Source of the DNA: CAZMGB01 sp964565775
GTDB lineage: Bacteria > Chloroflexota > Dehalococcoidia > DSTF01 > JALHUB01
NCBI GenBank assembly: GCA_964565775.1
Contig: CAZMGB010000009.1
Span: 1-64,000 of the forward strand
Direction of reading: 5' to 3'
Length of the DNA: 64,000 bases
The notes under the pieces: generated by a model
Databases searched by the model: none
Seen by the model: only the letters and a program-made list of their open reading frames with translations
Told to the model about the DNA's origin: nothing
Translations under genes and position numbers: made by a program
Shown here: piece by piece, positions 16,618 to 25,175 of the stretch
Layout of the letters: each line of letters opens with the position of its first letter
Position numbering within the stretch: the first letter of the stretch is position 1

Positions 16618-19395
16618 ATGAAGAACGAGCTCAACGCCCTCGATGGGCTGGCCAGGCTGGCGCTCAAGGGGCCAGCGAACGAGGAGGCCCTTCGAGAGGC
16701 TGCCGCTATTCTCCGCCGGGCCACGGGGGCAAGCACGGCGGCCGTGGTCTACGTCAAGGAACAGGACTTCCTCATCCGCGAGGACGGCGAGGAGGGCACT
16801 GAGCTTGGGTTCTCGCAGATCGGTCTGTGGGTCCTTCAGCGTCAGGTCGTGCAGACGGACGCTCCTGTCGGCTTCAACCTGCACGGGCACCGTCTCGAGG
16901 AGTTCACGCCGGCGGACGCAGAGCAGCGCGACTTTCTGGCCTTCGCCATTCCCTTCAGCGGCAGCGCGGCCGAGATGTGCATCCTCCACGGGCCGTGGGA
17001 CGAGAAGGGTTGGGCGGCGGCGCTCCGCTTCGTAAGGAGAGCGCTTCCCAGCCTCACGGTGCTGGTTGGCCGCGTGCTGGACGCCGAGGGGGCGCACCGC
17101 CAGAGGGGTCAGCTTGCCGCTCTGGCCGACGCGGGACAGGTTCTCATTCGCTCGGAGGACATGGGGGCTGCTCTGGAGAACATGGCCACGGCCCTGGCCG
17201 CCTCCACCGGCTACGACTTCGTCAGCATCGACGTGTACGATGCCAGCGCCGACCGTTTCCTCCTCCGCGTCATCAATAAAGAGCGCATGTCCAGGGGGTC
17301 CCTGGCACAGTTCTGGCGGGACGCCCTCAACCCTGACCAGCCGGATTCCCTCTACCTCGAGGTAGTGCGCACGCGGCAGCCAGCCCTATTGCCGGACCTT
17401 CAGAACGACGAGCGCAACCCGGAGCGGATCCGCCAGTTCTTCCAGAGGGCCCTGCTGAGGTCCGCCGCCGTGTTGCCGATGCTCTTCCAAGACGAGGTAC
17501 TGGGTGCGATGGCGGTGACCTCGTTCACGCCGTGCGGCTTCCTGGAGGAGGAGATCAGGTTCCTGGAGGGTCTCGCGTCCGAGGTGGCGACTGCCCTGGT
17601 GGCCATGCGCAGCCACCGCGAACTGGTCGATTCGCGGGAGCGATTGCAGCGCTACGCCCAGCGCATCGAGCGCCAACGCGTGAAACTGGCCAAGTCACGG
17701 GCACAGCTAGAGGAGAAGTCGGTGCTGCTGGAGCGCGCGCTCGAGGCTGAGCGAGAGCATGCCCGGTATGATGCGCTCACAGGTGTGCTCAACCACGCGG
17801 CCATTGTGGATCAACTTCGCGACCTGATCTCGGACAGCTGCGACGGCGCTCCCTGCGCCGTCGCGATGATAGATGTCGACGACCTGAAGGCGACAAACGA
17901 CACGTTCGGGCACCAGGTCGGTGATGCTGTGCTCGTGGCTATTGCCCGTGCCATCTCGCGCGACGGCGCCCTGGTGGGACGCTACGGAGGGGATGAGTTC
18001 GTGGCGGTGCTCCCGGACGCGGACCGGGAAGAGGCCGAGCGCTATCGCGATGAGGTGCTGAGCGACCTGGCAGACATCTCATTGCGCGACCCACATACCG
18101 GCGCCAATGTGCCGCTAGTGGTCAGTGTCGGGCTCGCGACTTATCCCACCGAGGCTGGGAGGATCGAAGAGCTGATCGACCTGGCGGATAGCGGGATGTA
18201 CGCCGCGAAACGGCAGCGGCCGGTGGCGCCGGCCAGGCTCACTGTGGCACGGTCTATGGCTGATGACCTCGCAGCGAGGATGGTGGGAGAGATCGTGCCG
18301 CTCCTGACGTGCCGAGGTGACCTAAACGACAAGCTGCGGCTGGTGGCGTACCGCCTGTCACTGGGCGCGGGCTACGACGGAGTCAACTTCTCGGTATTTG
18401 CGCCTCTTGGGCGGCCGCCGTTGGCGTCGAACGCGTTTGCCCGGGCGCCGGAGGAGCTCGTTGAGGCGTGGAACCGCGAACAGCGCAACGACGACTCGGG
18501 CCCTCATCCGATTCGGCTGGCGCTGGAAGCCGCGCAGCGGCCCATCATCATGGACGACCCGTGCCATGACGAGCGTCTCCGCCAACCGGAACGTGAGCTG
18601 CTGGCGGCAGCAGGGTTTCGGTCAGTCCTGGTGGCGCCCATGATCTGGCAGGGTAAGGTGGCGGGCCTGCTGGGAGTCGCCAGCAAGCAGGCGGCAGCCT
18701 TCACACCCCGCGATGCCCAGTTCTTGATGGCCGTTGCCACCCCGGTCACGGCCATCGTGCGCATGGCGACGCTGGTCGAGGAGCTCAAGTCGGCCTCCAC
18801 CCACCTCGGGGAGGCCCACACCGAGACGGTGATGCTGCTCGCCGCCGCGGCCGAAGCCCATGACCAGACCACCGGTCTCCACCTCCAGAACGTCCGCGCC
18901 ATCACCGAAACGCTGGCGCGAGAACTGGGCTACAGCCAGGAGGACGCGAGGGAGCTGGGCCTGGCGGCGGTGCTCCACGACATCGGCAAGATCCGTGTGC
19001 CCGACCTCACCCTCTCCACGGTCGGCCGTCTCACCGAGGAGGAGTGGGAGGTGCTGAAGCGCCACAGCACCTGGGGTGAGGAGCTGCTGAAAGACAGGGC
19101 GGGCTTCGAGCTGGCGGCCACCATCGCCCGCTCTCACCACGAGCACTGGGACGGCAGCGGCTACCCCAACGGTCTCGCAGGCGAAGCCATCCCCGAGGCC
19201 GCCACCATCGTCGCCGTGGTCGATGCCTTCGACGCGATGATCAGTGACCGCCCCTATCGAGCGGCCCGAACGGTCACCGCGACCCTGCAGGAGATCGCGG
19301 CCTGCTCCGGCACGCAGTTCAGCCCCAAGGTCGCCGAGGCTATGCTGCGACTCCGCAGGCGGAAGACGCTACCTCTCGTCGCAGGCACCCGATAG
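16618..19395 (+). CDS. Multidomain c-di-GMP protein: GAF-GAF-GGDEF-GAF-HD-GYP
   Basis: The 925-residue soluble protein has, in order: a GAF-like domain (about 15-155), a second GAF domain (165-335), a coiled coil (340-385), a GGDEF diguanylate cyclase domain (390-540, with RYGGDEF and MIDVDDLKATNDTFGHQVGD intact), a third GAF domain (560-735) and an HD-GYP phosphodiesterase domain (750-915, with HDIGK, SHHEHWDGSGYP and DAFDAM). The inhibitory RxxD site before GGDEF reads RDGA, so product inhibition is probably weak. It should both make and degrade cyclic di-GMP under control of small-molecule sensing. I prefer the ATG at 16618, after GGGGGAG, over the GTG at 16612. Confidence 0.9.
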   Translation: MKNELNALDGLARLALKGPANEEALREAAAILRRATGASTAAVVYVKEQDFLIREDGEEGTELGFSQIGLWVLQRQVVQTDAPVGFNLHGHRLEEFTPADAEQRDFLAFAIPFSGSAAEMCILHGPWDEKGWAAALRFVRRALPSLTVLVGRVLDAEGAHRQRGQLAALADAGQVLIRSEDMGAALENMATALAASTGYDFVSIDVYDASADRFLLRVINKERMSRGSLAQFWRDALNPDQPDSLYLEVVRTRQPALLPDLQNDERNPERIRQFFQRALLRSAAVLPMLFQDEVLGAMAVTSFTPCGFLEEEIRFLEGLASEVATALVAMRSHRELVDSRERLQRYAQRIERQRVKLAKSRAQLEEKSVLLERALEAEREHARYDALTGVLNHAAIVDQLRDLISDSCDGAPCAVAMIDVDDLKATNDTFGHQVGDAVLVAIARAISRDGALVGRYGGDEFVAVLPDADREEAERYRDEVLSDLADISLRDPHTGANVPLVVSVGLATYPTEAGRIEELIDLADSGMYAAKRQRPVAPARLTVARSMADDLAARMVGEIVPLLTCRGDLNDKLRLVAYRLSLGAGYDGVNFSVFAPLGRPPLASNAFARAPEELVEAWNREQRNDDSGPHPIRLALEAAQRPIIMDDPCHDERLRQPERELLAAAGFRSVLVAPMIWQGKVAGLLGVASKQAAAFTPRDAQFLMAVATPVTAIVRMATLVEELKSASTHLGEAHTETVMLLAAAAEAHDQTTGLHLQNVRAITETLARELGYSQEDARELGLAAVLHDIGKIRVPDLTLSTVGRLTEEEWEVLKRHSTWGEELLKDRAGFELAATIARSHHEHWDGSGYPNGLAGEAIPEAATIVAVVDAFDAMISDRPYRAARTVTATLQEIAACSGTQFSPKVAEAMLRLRRRKTLPLVAGTR

Positions 19396-19546
19396 GGCCG
19401 GAGGTCCGCTGCGTAGGTCCGCGGCCCGCACGCAGTCGTCGGGCGGGGGTAGGGGCGGCTCGTACGCTCCCAGCGCGATCAATTCGGCTGGCCGACTCTC
19501 TCCGCTTCCTGAGGGGCGCTTCTTCTCCGCTTGTACGCTTCCGTGC

Positions 19547-19552
19547 TAGAAT
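19547..19552 (+). promoter_or_regulatory. -10 element (TAGAAT) before the acetyltransferase gene
   Basis: TAGAAT lies 62 bases before the ATG at 19615 in the only gap before that gene. No convincing -35 box is seen at 16-18 bases upstream. Confidence 0.35.
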
Positions 19553-19614
19553 CTCGCTATCGCCCGCGCTGCCCATCACCGCGGCGCTGGCCCCCTGTCG
19601 AGGTGTCACTTCCG

Positions 19615-20835
19615 ATGGATGTGGAGTTCCGGCCGCTGCGCCCCGAAGACCTGGAGCAGGCGGTAAACGTCGAAGCCGTAGCCTTCTATAACGAACCGAG
19701 GCCGGGCAGCCTCGAGTTGCTTCGCCGCATCCTTCCCCTCACCTGGACCGTCGGGGCCTTTGTGGATGGTCAACTGGTGGCGGACGTGAGGACCACTCCC
19801 ATGGCCCGTCGCATCAACGGGGGAAGCACCGGTTTCGGCGCCGTAGGGCCGGTGACCTGCCTGGCCGAGCACCGGCGCCACGGTTACGCGGGGCAGCTCC
19901 TCCGCCTTTCGCTCGAGTGGATGCGCGAGAATGGCCTGCCCCTTTCGGGCCTGTACACGCCGCACGATGGACTTTACCAGCGCTACGGCTGGGAGCGCGC
20001 CGAGGGAAAGAGGCGCTACGTCTTTCAGGCGAAAGACCTATCGCTGCGCGTCGAAGGTGAGCCGGGAAGGCTGCGGCCCGTGGGCGTCGACGACTGGCAA
20101 CTGCTGGATGCGGTCTATCGCCGCTATGCTGCGCCCCGCAACGGGCCCCTCGATCGTCCTGAGCTCTGGTGGCGACACGCCGTTCTGCAGAACATATTTG
20201 AGGACAGGCCGATGCAGGCTTTCCTCTGGCTCGACGCGAGGGATGACGCCCAGGGCTTCGTCATCTATGCCCCGCGTGAGGTGCGCGCTCCCCGCGGCGG
20301 ACGGGAGACAGAGCTGGTGGTGCGCGACATAGTGGCCGTCACGCCGGGCGCCTATTTGGGAATCTGGCAGCATCTGTTGAACCACGACATCGCCCGGCCG
20401 ATTATCGTGCATGCGCCGCTCGACGATCCCTTCCCGGAGCTGGTCGTCGACGGCTGGCCCTGGAAGCTGGAGGTGCAGAGAGCCGAGGGTGCGATGGTGC
20501 GTGTGGTAGACGTGGAGCACGCGCTGGCGACGCGCCCCTACTGCGGCGACCGCCCCGTCTCGTTCTCGATGCGCATCATAGACGCCGGTGCCCCCTGGAA
20601 CGACGGCGTCTGGCGGGTCGAGGCTGCCGAGGGACACATGAAGGCGGAGCGCACGGCGGGCGAGGCCGACCTGGAGCTGAGCGTGAACTTCCTCTCGCCC
20701 CTGTTTACCGGTTTCGTCCGGCCCGATGTGGCGGCCGGCGCGGGGATGATAAGAGTCAGCAACGAAGCGGCCCTCGAGCAGGTCGTAGCGGCGTTCGCTA
20801 CCACCTATCCCCCGTACTGCAACGACTTCTACTAG
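19615..20835 (+). CDS. GNAT family N-acetyltransferase, Eis-like
   Basis: The 406-residue protein matches the Eis layout. An N-terminal GNAT domain has the acetyl-CoA P-loop-like segment HRRHGYAGQLLRLSLEWM (about residues 87-104) and LYTPHDGLYQRYGWERA. A second GNAT-like domain and a C-terminal SCP2-like sterol-carrier domain (about 300-400, ELSVNFLSPLFTGF) follow. Eis acetylates amines on aminoglycosides and proteins; the natural substrate of most homologues is unknown. The ATG at 19615 follows GAGGTG. It stands alone between a c-di-GMP protein and a pseudogene region. Confidence 0.88.
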   Translation: MDVEFRPLRPEDLEQAVNVEAVAFYNEPRPGSLELLRRILPLTWTVGAFVDGQLVADVRTTPMARRINGGSTGFGAVGPVTCLAEHRRHGYAGQLLRLSLEWMRENGLPLSGLYTPHDGLYQRYGWERAEGKRRYVFQAKDLSLRVEGEPGRLRPVGVDDWQLLDAVYRRYAAPRNGPLDRPELWWRHAVLQNIFEDRPMQAFLWLDARDDAQGFVIYAPREVRAPRGGRETELVVRDIVAVTPGAYLGIWQHLLNHDIARPIIVHAPLDDPFPELVVDGWPWKLEVQRAEGAMVRVVDVEHALATRPYCGDRPVSFSMRIIDAGAPWNDGVWRVEAAEGHMKAERTAGEADLELSVNFLSPLFTGFVRPDVAAGAGMIRVSNEAALEQVVAAFATTYPPYCNDFY

Positions 20836-20854
20836 CCCGCTGAGTAGGCGAGCG

Positions 20855-20976
20855 CGTAGGGCCAGTCGGCGAGGCCGGCGTCACCGCGCAGCCGGGGCCA
20901 GATCGATCAGCAGCTCGTGCCGCACCACGGCGCCCGGCCGCCGGCGACCCGCAATCTTCCCCGGGGCCAGTCGCAC
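20855..20976 (-). pseudogene. Decayed 5' fragment of an FAH-family gene
   Basis: Read on the minus strand from a GTG at 20976, the product starts VRLAPGKIAGRRRPGAVV and continues LIDLAPAAR before a TGA. This parallels the start of the FAH-family gene at 16390 (VRLVTTEIGGRRRLGAVL, VVDLPLAAR). After the TGA a shift by one base restores DAGLADWP, matching EAGLADWP of the intact gene. The ribosome-binding region (GCAGGAGGGCGAC) and sequence up to about 21065 also resemble the DNA upstream of 16390. The rest of the gene is missing. It is a truncated, frameshifted duplicate. Confidence 0.8.
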
Positions 20977-21040
20977 CGTCGCCCTCCTGCGGCCCACCGG
21001 GCGAGACGGTCGTCCCTACGATTCACCAAGGGCATCATGA

Positions 21041-21058
21041 TGTCGGGGCGCCCCGACA
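21041..21058. repeat. Perfect 18-base palindrome
   Basis: TGTCGGGGCGCCCCGACA is self-complementary along its full length. It lies upstream of the FAH pseudogene fragment. A related imperfect version (TCGGGCGCTCCCGGCTCGG) lies upstream of the intact FAH gene at about 16468-16486. It could be an operator or a hairpin left from the duplicated promoter region. Confidence 0.5.
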
Positions 21059-21087
21059 CGGTGAGTTTCGGGGAGCTTGCATCATTG

Positions 21088-21108
21088 GCTCGCCTTCGGT
21101 GGGCGAGC
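21088..21108 (-). terminator. Hairpin after the membrane-protein gene
   Basis: GCTCGCC and GGCGAGC pair around a seven-base loop 20 bases after the minus-strand stop at 21128. No T-run follows, so it is a weak terminator candidate. Confidence 0.35.
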
Positions 21109-21127
21109 ATGTGGGGCATACTCCCCT

Positions 21128-21658
21128 CTATACGCGGTCGTCTGCTCCCGCAGGGGTTTGAAGCGCCTCTCTGTCCAGTTCGGTTGCTTTGGCGGGTGGG
21201 TTCACCAAATGCCACGAGAACGGCCACTCGTTTGCCAAGCAGAGCTTCGCGTGTTTCTGTTCGCGGTGGGGGTCTGGTGTCACCGTTAGGAAGACGGTCG
21301 CGAGGAAAGCCATGATCACTCCCGGAACCAGCAGGAGTGGCCTGAGATACCGGAGATTGAGCCAGAGCCAACTAGTTGCGAGGAGAACCAGAGCGAATGG
21401 ATACCAGATCAAGGCGATGATGACGGCCAGAAGGCCGAGAGTCATGGCGATCAATGCGCCCCCAATAGCCGTCGTGATGACGGCCACGGGTGCCAGGGCA
21501 ACACATGCGAGGCACACTACCTTGACTGTCCGATGAGCAACGAGGGTAAGCCGGTCTTGCGGGCCATGTGCCACAACTGACCGGACGAGAGCCTCCATGG
21601 CGGCAATTTGGTAGCTAGCGTAGTCGGGCCAGTCTGGCCACAACATCGCCCCTGGCAT
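21128..21658 (-). CDS. Unrecognised membrane protein
   Basis: The protein is about 176 residues from the ATG at 21658; a TTG at 21721 in the same frame would overlap the previous gene. A soluble N-terminal part of about 45 residues is followed by two hydrophobic blocks (VVCLACVALAPVAVITTAIGG, then MTLGLLAVIIALIWYPFALV and LLLVPGVIMAFLATVFLTV), giving three or four membrane spans. A polar tail with several His, Lys and Glu follows. I do not recognise a family. GC content is lower than in the surroundings, as in the gene just upstream, so the pair may have arrived together. The start is uncertain. Confidence 0.55.
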   Translation of the reverse strand: MPGAMLWPDWPDYASYQIAAMEALVRSVVAHGPQDRLTLVAHRTVKVVCLACVALAPVAVITTAIGGALIAMTLGLLAVIIALIWYPFALVLLATSWLWLNLRYLRPLLLVPGVIMAFLATVFLTVTPDPHREQKHAKLCLANEWPFSWHLVNPPAKATELDREALQTPAGADDRV

Positions 21659-21693
21659 TCCGCCAAGGCCATCAAGGTTCCGGTCAGGCAAAC

Positions 21694-22098
21694 CTACAGC
21701 CCCTCCATGTACTTGACCCAACCCTCGTTAGAGATCGGATCCCCACCAACCTTGAGGTACGTAACGCCACAGTTCCGGCACGTGCGAATGTGAAGCGGCT
21801 CGTCACCAAGCTTGCTCTGGCACCAGTCATGATTGAAGCTAGTGCCAGGTAGCGGGGGCTCTCGCACCACAATTCCCTGGTTTGTGACGCTAACGCCAAC
21901 AAACTGGTGCTCAGCTAGAACAGAGTAATTGGCCAACTCGAAGTCACCCACTTGACGATTGGCCTTGATGAACCCGCGGATCGCCTCTTCTAGCGCGCCT
22001 AGGTCATTCGCGTCAATGGCCCTCCTTAGGTCTCTCCCCCGCTCATCTCGCACGGCTCTTAGCCGTGCCCACTCGCCGCAGACCTCGCAACAACACAT
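21694..22098 (-). CDS. Unrecognised small protein with two Cys pairs (possible zinc site)
   Basis: The 134-residue protein begins MCCCEVCGEW and near its end has HIRTCRNCGVTYLKVGG; two CxxC pairs of this kind often form a zinc ribbon. The middle is partly helical and charged (ERGRDLRRAIDANDLGALEEAI). No known family is evident. The start could be ATG at 22098 (AGGAG 11 bases upstream) or GTG at 22110. It ends 35 bases before the membrane-protein gene on the same strand; the two look like a small operon. Base composition is lower in GC than the neighbours. Confidence 0.6.
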   Translation of the reverse strand: MCCCEVCGEWARLRAVRDERGRDLRRAIDANDLGALEEAIRGFIKANRQVGDFELANYSVLAEHQFVGVSVTNQGIVVREPPLPGTSFNHDWCQSKLGDEPLHIRTCRNCGVTYLKVGGDPISNEGWVKYMEGL

Positions 22099-22367
22099 TC
22101 CTCTGCTCACTCCTGTGCGTTGCCGATGCGCTTCTACTACCTCAGCTGAGCTAGCGAGCCAGGCCGCTTCGCGGTTGCCATTGGAATCTCTGCGGCCCCT
22201 GCCCCAATAATCGGCTGCTTGCCGGTGAGGCTTAAGAGTTGCGCAGGCGGCTGACGCTCTCGGTCCTGCGTGGGTTGCTCTCGTCGATCTCGCTGACCGG
22301 AGGTAGTTCGTCTGCGCTACTCGCGCCGTAGCGCTTCAATAGGGTCGAGGCGGCGTAGATACTGCGG

Positions 22368-23375
22368 TCATGCCAGGCCCTGGCGGCGGGCCCACTCTGC
22401 CGTCAGACGGACGCCCTCATCCATCGAGACCTTTGATTGCCAGCCCAGGTCGCGCCGCGCTTTGGACACATCGAAGTGCTGGTCCTCAGTCATGAGGAAA
22501 AGGGACATGCGCGTCAGCGTGGGCGGTTCTTTGGCGCGGATGAGCCGCGCCCAGCCCTCCGACAGGTTCGCCAGCACCGAGGCCAGCGTGTACGGCACGG
22601 TGAGTCGCGGCGGTCGGATGCTCAGCTCGCGGCAGATCGCGAGGAGAAAGTCCCTTATGCGGAACTCGGGGTCGGGCCCTAGCGTGTATATCTGCCCCGC
22701 CGCCTTCTCGTCGGTGCCGGCGGCGGCGATAGCTTCCGCCACGTCCGTGACGTAGATGAAGGGCGTGTAGGGATTGCGGTCGCCGATCCAGGCGGCCGTC
22801 AGCCCGTGCAAGAAGTGGATGATGCGAGGGATGAAGGTGTGGTCGCCGGGGCCGTAGACCGAGACCGGCCGCACGATCGTGACCGCCAAACTGCCCTCAT
22901 GCTGGGCGCGCAGGGCTGCCCCTTCGGCCATGACCTTGGCGCGGCCGTAGAAGCCCCAGGGGCTCTCCGGTCCGCCGTAGGGGGCGTCCTCACTCAGCGG
23001 CGGCGAGCCGGGACGCATCGGCGCATAGACGCCGGTTGTGCTGAACAGGAGGAAGCGCGGCACCTTCGCGTCGATGGCGGCGCGGAGCATGTTCTCCGTG
23101 CCACGCACCGTCAGCTCTTCGAAAGCCGGCCAGGGGCCCCAGTCGCTCACCCTGGCGGCGGCGTGGAAGACAACGTCGACGCCCTCGGCCGCCGGGCGCA
23201 GGGTGTCGATCTGCGTCACGTCGCCGAAGACGACCTCGATATCGCCGGCGCTGCGGATGCGCTCCGCATCGGCGTCATCGAGGGCGAGGCCACGCACCGT
23301 ATGCCCGGCCGCCAAGAGCTGCCGGAGGAGGTAGCCCCCGATGAAGCCGCCGGCACCCGTGACGAGAACCTTCAC
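22368..23375 (-). CDS. NAD(P)-dependent epimerase/dehydratase, extended SDR (3-beta-HSD-like)
   Basis: The 335-residue protein has the Rossmann motif VTGAGGFIGGYLLRQLL at the N-terminus, DVVFHAAARVSDWG, the catalytic YxxxK in YGRAKVM (Tyr about 147) and PVSVYGPGDHTFIPR. The spacing fits extended short-chain dehydrogenases close to the 3-beta-hydroxysteroid dehydrogenase/NAD-sugar epimerase group. The substrate cannot be told from sequence. The start is GTG at 23375 with AAGGAGGAG upstream. It lies 76 bases downstream of tRNA-Glu on the same strand. Confidence 0.9.
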   Translation of the reverse strand: MKVLVTGAGGFIGGYLLRQLLAAGHTVRGLALDDADAERIRSAGDIEVVFGDVTQIDTLRPAAEGVDVVFHAAARVSDWGPWPAFEELTVRGTENMLRAAIDAKVPRFLLFSTTGVYAPMRPGSPPLSEDAPYGGPESPWGFYGRAKVMAEGAALRAQHEGSLAVTIVRPVSVYGPGDHTFIPRIIHFLHGLTAAWIGDRNPYTPFIYVTDVAEAIAAAGTDEKAAGQIYTLGPDPEFRIRDFLLAICRELSIRPPRLTVPYTLASVLANLSEGWARLIRAKEPPTLTRMSLFLMTEDQHFDVSKARRDLGWQSKVSMDEGVRLTAEWARRQGLA

Positions 23376-23451
23376 CGTCGCTCCTCCTTCGACGCGCGGC
23401 AGATATCAGGGGCGCCGTCTGCCGCCATGGCGCGGCGACTCCACCCTCACT

Positions 23452-23527
23452 TGGTGCCCCCAGGGGAAATCGAATCCCCGTTTCCACCTTGAAAGGGTGG
23501 CGTCCTAGGCCACTAGACGATGGGGGC
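23452..23527 (-). tRNA. tRNA-Glu (anticodon TTC)
   Basis: The 76-base minus-strand tRNA has a GCCCCCA/TGGGGGC acceptor stem, a CCACC/GGTGG anticodon stem with loop CTTTCAA (anticodon TTC), a T-arm containing GGATTCGATTT, and an encoded CCA. The -10 TATACT (23537-23542, minus strand) lies just upstream and overlaps the divergent -10 of the DUF72 gene. Confidence 0.95.
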
Positions 23528-23536
23528 ACCCGAAAC

Positions 23537-23546
23537 AGTATACAAT
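23537..23546. promoter_or_regulatory. Overlapping divergent -10 elements
   Basis: AGTATACAAT holds TATACT on the minus strand (toward tRNA-Glu) and TACAAT on the plus strand (toward the DUF72 gene). The start codon of the DUF72 gene is only ten bases downstream of TACAAT, so its transcript may be leaderless or nearly so. No good -35 box is visible on either strand. Confidence 0.45.
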
Positions 23547-23555
23547 GAGGCCGTG

Positions 23556-24284
23556 ATGGATCGCATCGTCGTCGGCTGCTGCGGCTTTCCCGAGGCGAGA
23601 GGCAGGTACTTCGGACGCTTCTCTGCCGTCGAGCTCCAGGACACGTTCTACCAGCCGCCGTCGCTGGCCCTGGCCGAGAAGCGGCGCCGCGAATCGCCGC
23701 CCCACTTCGTCTACACCCTCAAGGCGTGGCAGCTCATCACCCATCCCACCACCAGTCCCACCTATCGGCGCCTGAGAGAGCGCGTCGATGAGGCGAGCAG
23801 GGATCGCTACGGCTTCTTCCGGCCGACGGAAGAGGTGCTGGCCGCCTGGGAGCGGACGCTGGCCATCGCCCGGACGCTGGCGGCGGCCGTTGTCGTCTTC
23901 CAGTGTCCGGCTCGCTTCGCTCAGACGGAGGAGCACGTCGACAACATGGACGCCTTCTTCGGCCGCATCGAGCGGGGAGGCCTGACGCTGGCCTGGGAAC
24001 CGCGAGGCAAGTGGCATCCGGCGCTCGTGCGGGCCGTCTGCGAGCGCCTGGGCCTGGTGCATTGCGTTGACCCCTTCGAGAACCTCTGCCAGCACGGGGA
24101 GGTCGCCTACTTCCGGCTGCACGGGATAGGCGGCTACCGCTATCGCTACAGCGGCGAGGAGCTGGCGAGGCTGCGGCAGATGTGCGAGGAGGAGCTGGCG
24201 GCAGGTCGGAAGGCCGTTTACGTGATGTTCAACAACGTCTCTATGCGGGTCGATGCGCTCCGCTTCAGAGCGCTGCTGGACTAG
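23556..24284 (+). CDS. DUF72 domain protein
   Basis: The 242-residue protein matches the DUF72/YecE family of TIM-barrel-like proteins: the start VVGCCGFPEARGRYFGRFSAVELQDTFYQPP, then FVYTLKAWQLITHP, a central LAWEPRGKWHP and the late YFRLHGIGGYRYRYSGEEL. The biochemical role of the family is not established. The ATG at 23556 (preceded in frame by GTG at 23553) follows GAGG. It is divergent from tRNA-Glu. Confidence 0.88.
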   Translation: MDRIVVGCCGFPEARGRYFGRFSAVELQDTFYQPPSLALAEKRRRESPPHFVYTLKAWQLITHPTTSPTYRRLRERVDEASRDRYGFFRPTEEVLAAWERTLAIARTLAAAVVVFQCPARFAQTEEHVDNMDAFFGRIERGGLTLAWEPRGKWHPALVRAVCERLGLVHCVDPFENLCQHGEVAYFRLHGIGGYRYRYSGEELARLRQMCEEELAAGRKAVYVMFNNVSMRVDALRFRALLD

Positions 24285-24305
24285 GCGCGGCGTGGCCCTG
24301 GCGCG

Positions 24306-24902
24306 CTAGGGCTGGCCGTCGACCCTCGCCTCACCCTCCGATAGCGTCGGGACGAGCCGGTGCTCCAGCTCGATCTTCTTGGTCAGCTCCTCCACCGCGT
24401 TCTCGAGGAAGCCCTTGAAAGGTCCGACGACGAAGCCGGGGATGTTGCCGATCTCGATGTCGTCGAAACTGACGACGGGATGGTCGCCGCTCAGGTCCAC
24501 GGTTCCTGTGGCTCTGAAGTCAGCATTGATTCCCAGGAAGGAGCCGACGCTGCCTGTAATCTCACCGAAGCCGTCGTGGACGCATATGCGGACGTGGCCG
24601 ATGTCACCGGCTTCGTCTTTGATGAACCTGTCGGCGCGGGACGTGATCTCGCTCTCGTTGAAGGTGACGGAGGACGGGGAGCCGGCGTTCAGGGCATTGT
24701 CGAACTCTTGCCACTTGCGGTCGAAGGCATCAGCGTTGGCGTTGCTGACGGCTATCTCGGCGCCGCCTGAGGTGCACTGGCCGGGACCGCCTGTGGTCGC
24801 CAGGACAAACACGATTACGCCCAGGACCACGACCAGCGCTACGATGCCCACGATAACCCCGATGATCGCTCCGATTACGGAGCCTGTGAAGAACCTGAAC
24901 AT
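24306..24902 (-). CDS. Membrane-anchored protein of unknown function
   Basis: The 198-residue protein has one N-terminal membrane helix (VIGAIIGVIVGIVALVVVLG, about residues 9-28) and a 160-residue outer domain rich in beta-type sequence: FNESEITSRADRF, VRICVHDGFGEITGSV, TGTVDLSGDHPVVSFDDIEIG. The repeated strand pattern resembles lipid-binding tubular or YpmS/LmeA-like domains, but I cannot assign a family. AAGGAG lies eight bases before the ATG. It is convergent with the DUF72 gene, whose stop is 21 bases away. Confidence 0.65.
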   Translation of the reverse strand: MFRFFTGSVIGAIIGVIVGIVALVVVLGVIVFVLATTGGPGQCTSGGAEIAVSNANADAFDRKWQEFDNALNAGSPSSVTFNESEITSRADRFIKDEAGDIGHVRICVHDGFGEITGSVGSFLGINADFRATGTVDLSGDHPVVSFDDIEIGNIPGFVVGPFKGFLENAVEELTKKIELEHRLVPTLSEGEARVDGQP

Positions 24903-25029
24903 GGGCGAGACTCCTTGGCCGGAATGAAGACGGAACAGCTAGCCCAGTCTAGGTGCGACCGGAAGGACTGTCAAGCGAACGCGTCCGGGGTGTCTGGTTC
25001 AGAGTTGGTGGGTGAATTGGCTGCGTATC

Positions 25030-25100
25030 TGCACAGCACGGCCGACTGAAGTCGGCGGCATGGCTGGCGAATCTGGAAGCCGCGGACTTCCAGTCCGTGG
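25030..25100. repeat. Two short palindromes in the gap before the siroheme decarboxylase gene
   Basis: GCCGACTGAAGTCGGC and CCGCGGACTTCCAGTCCGTGG are adjacent hairpin-forming repeats. Together they resemble REP-type units, like those at 49178-49237, although the sequences differ. They lie between two minus-strand genes and could end transcription of the upstream gene's neighbour or be dispersed repeats. Confidence 0.5.
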
Positions 25101-25175
25101 GGTCTGTTCCAAACCCCAACCCACCAATACCGAGCCAGTCACCGTCCGGGCGCTCTGCGAGGTGACGGACAGACC

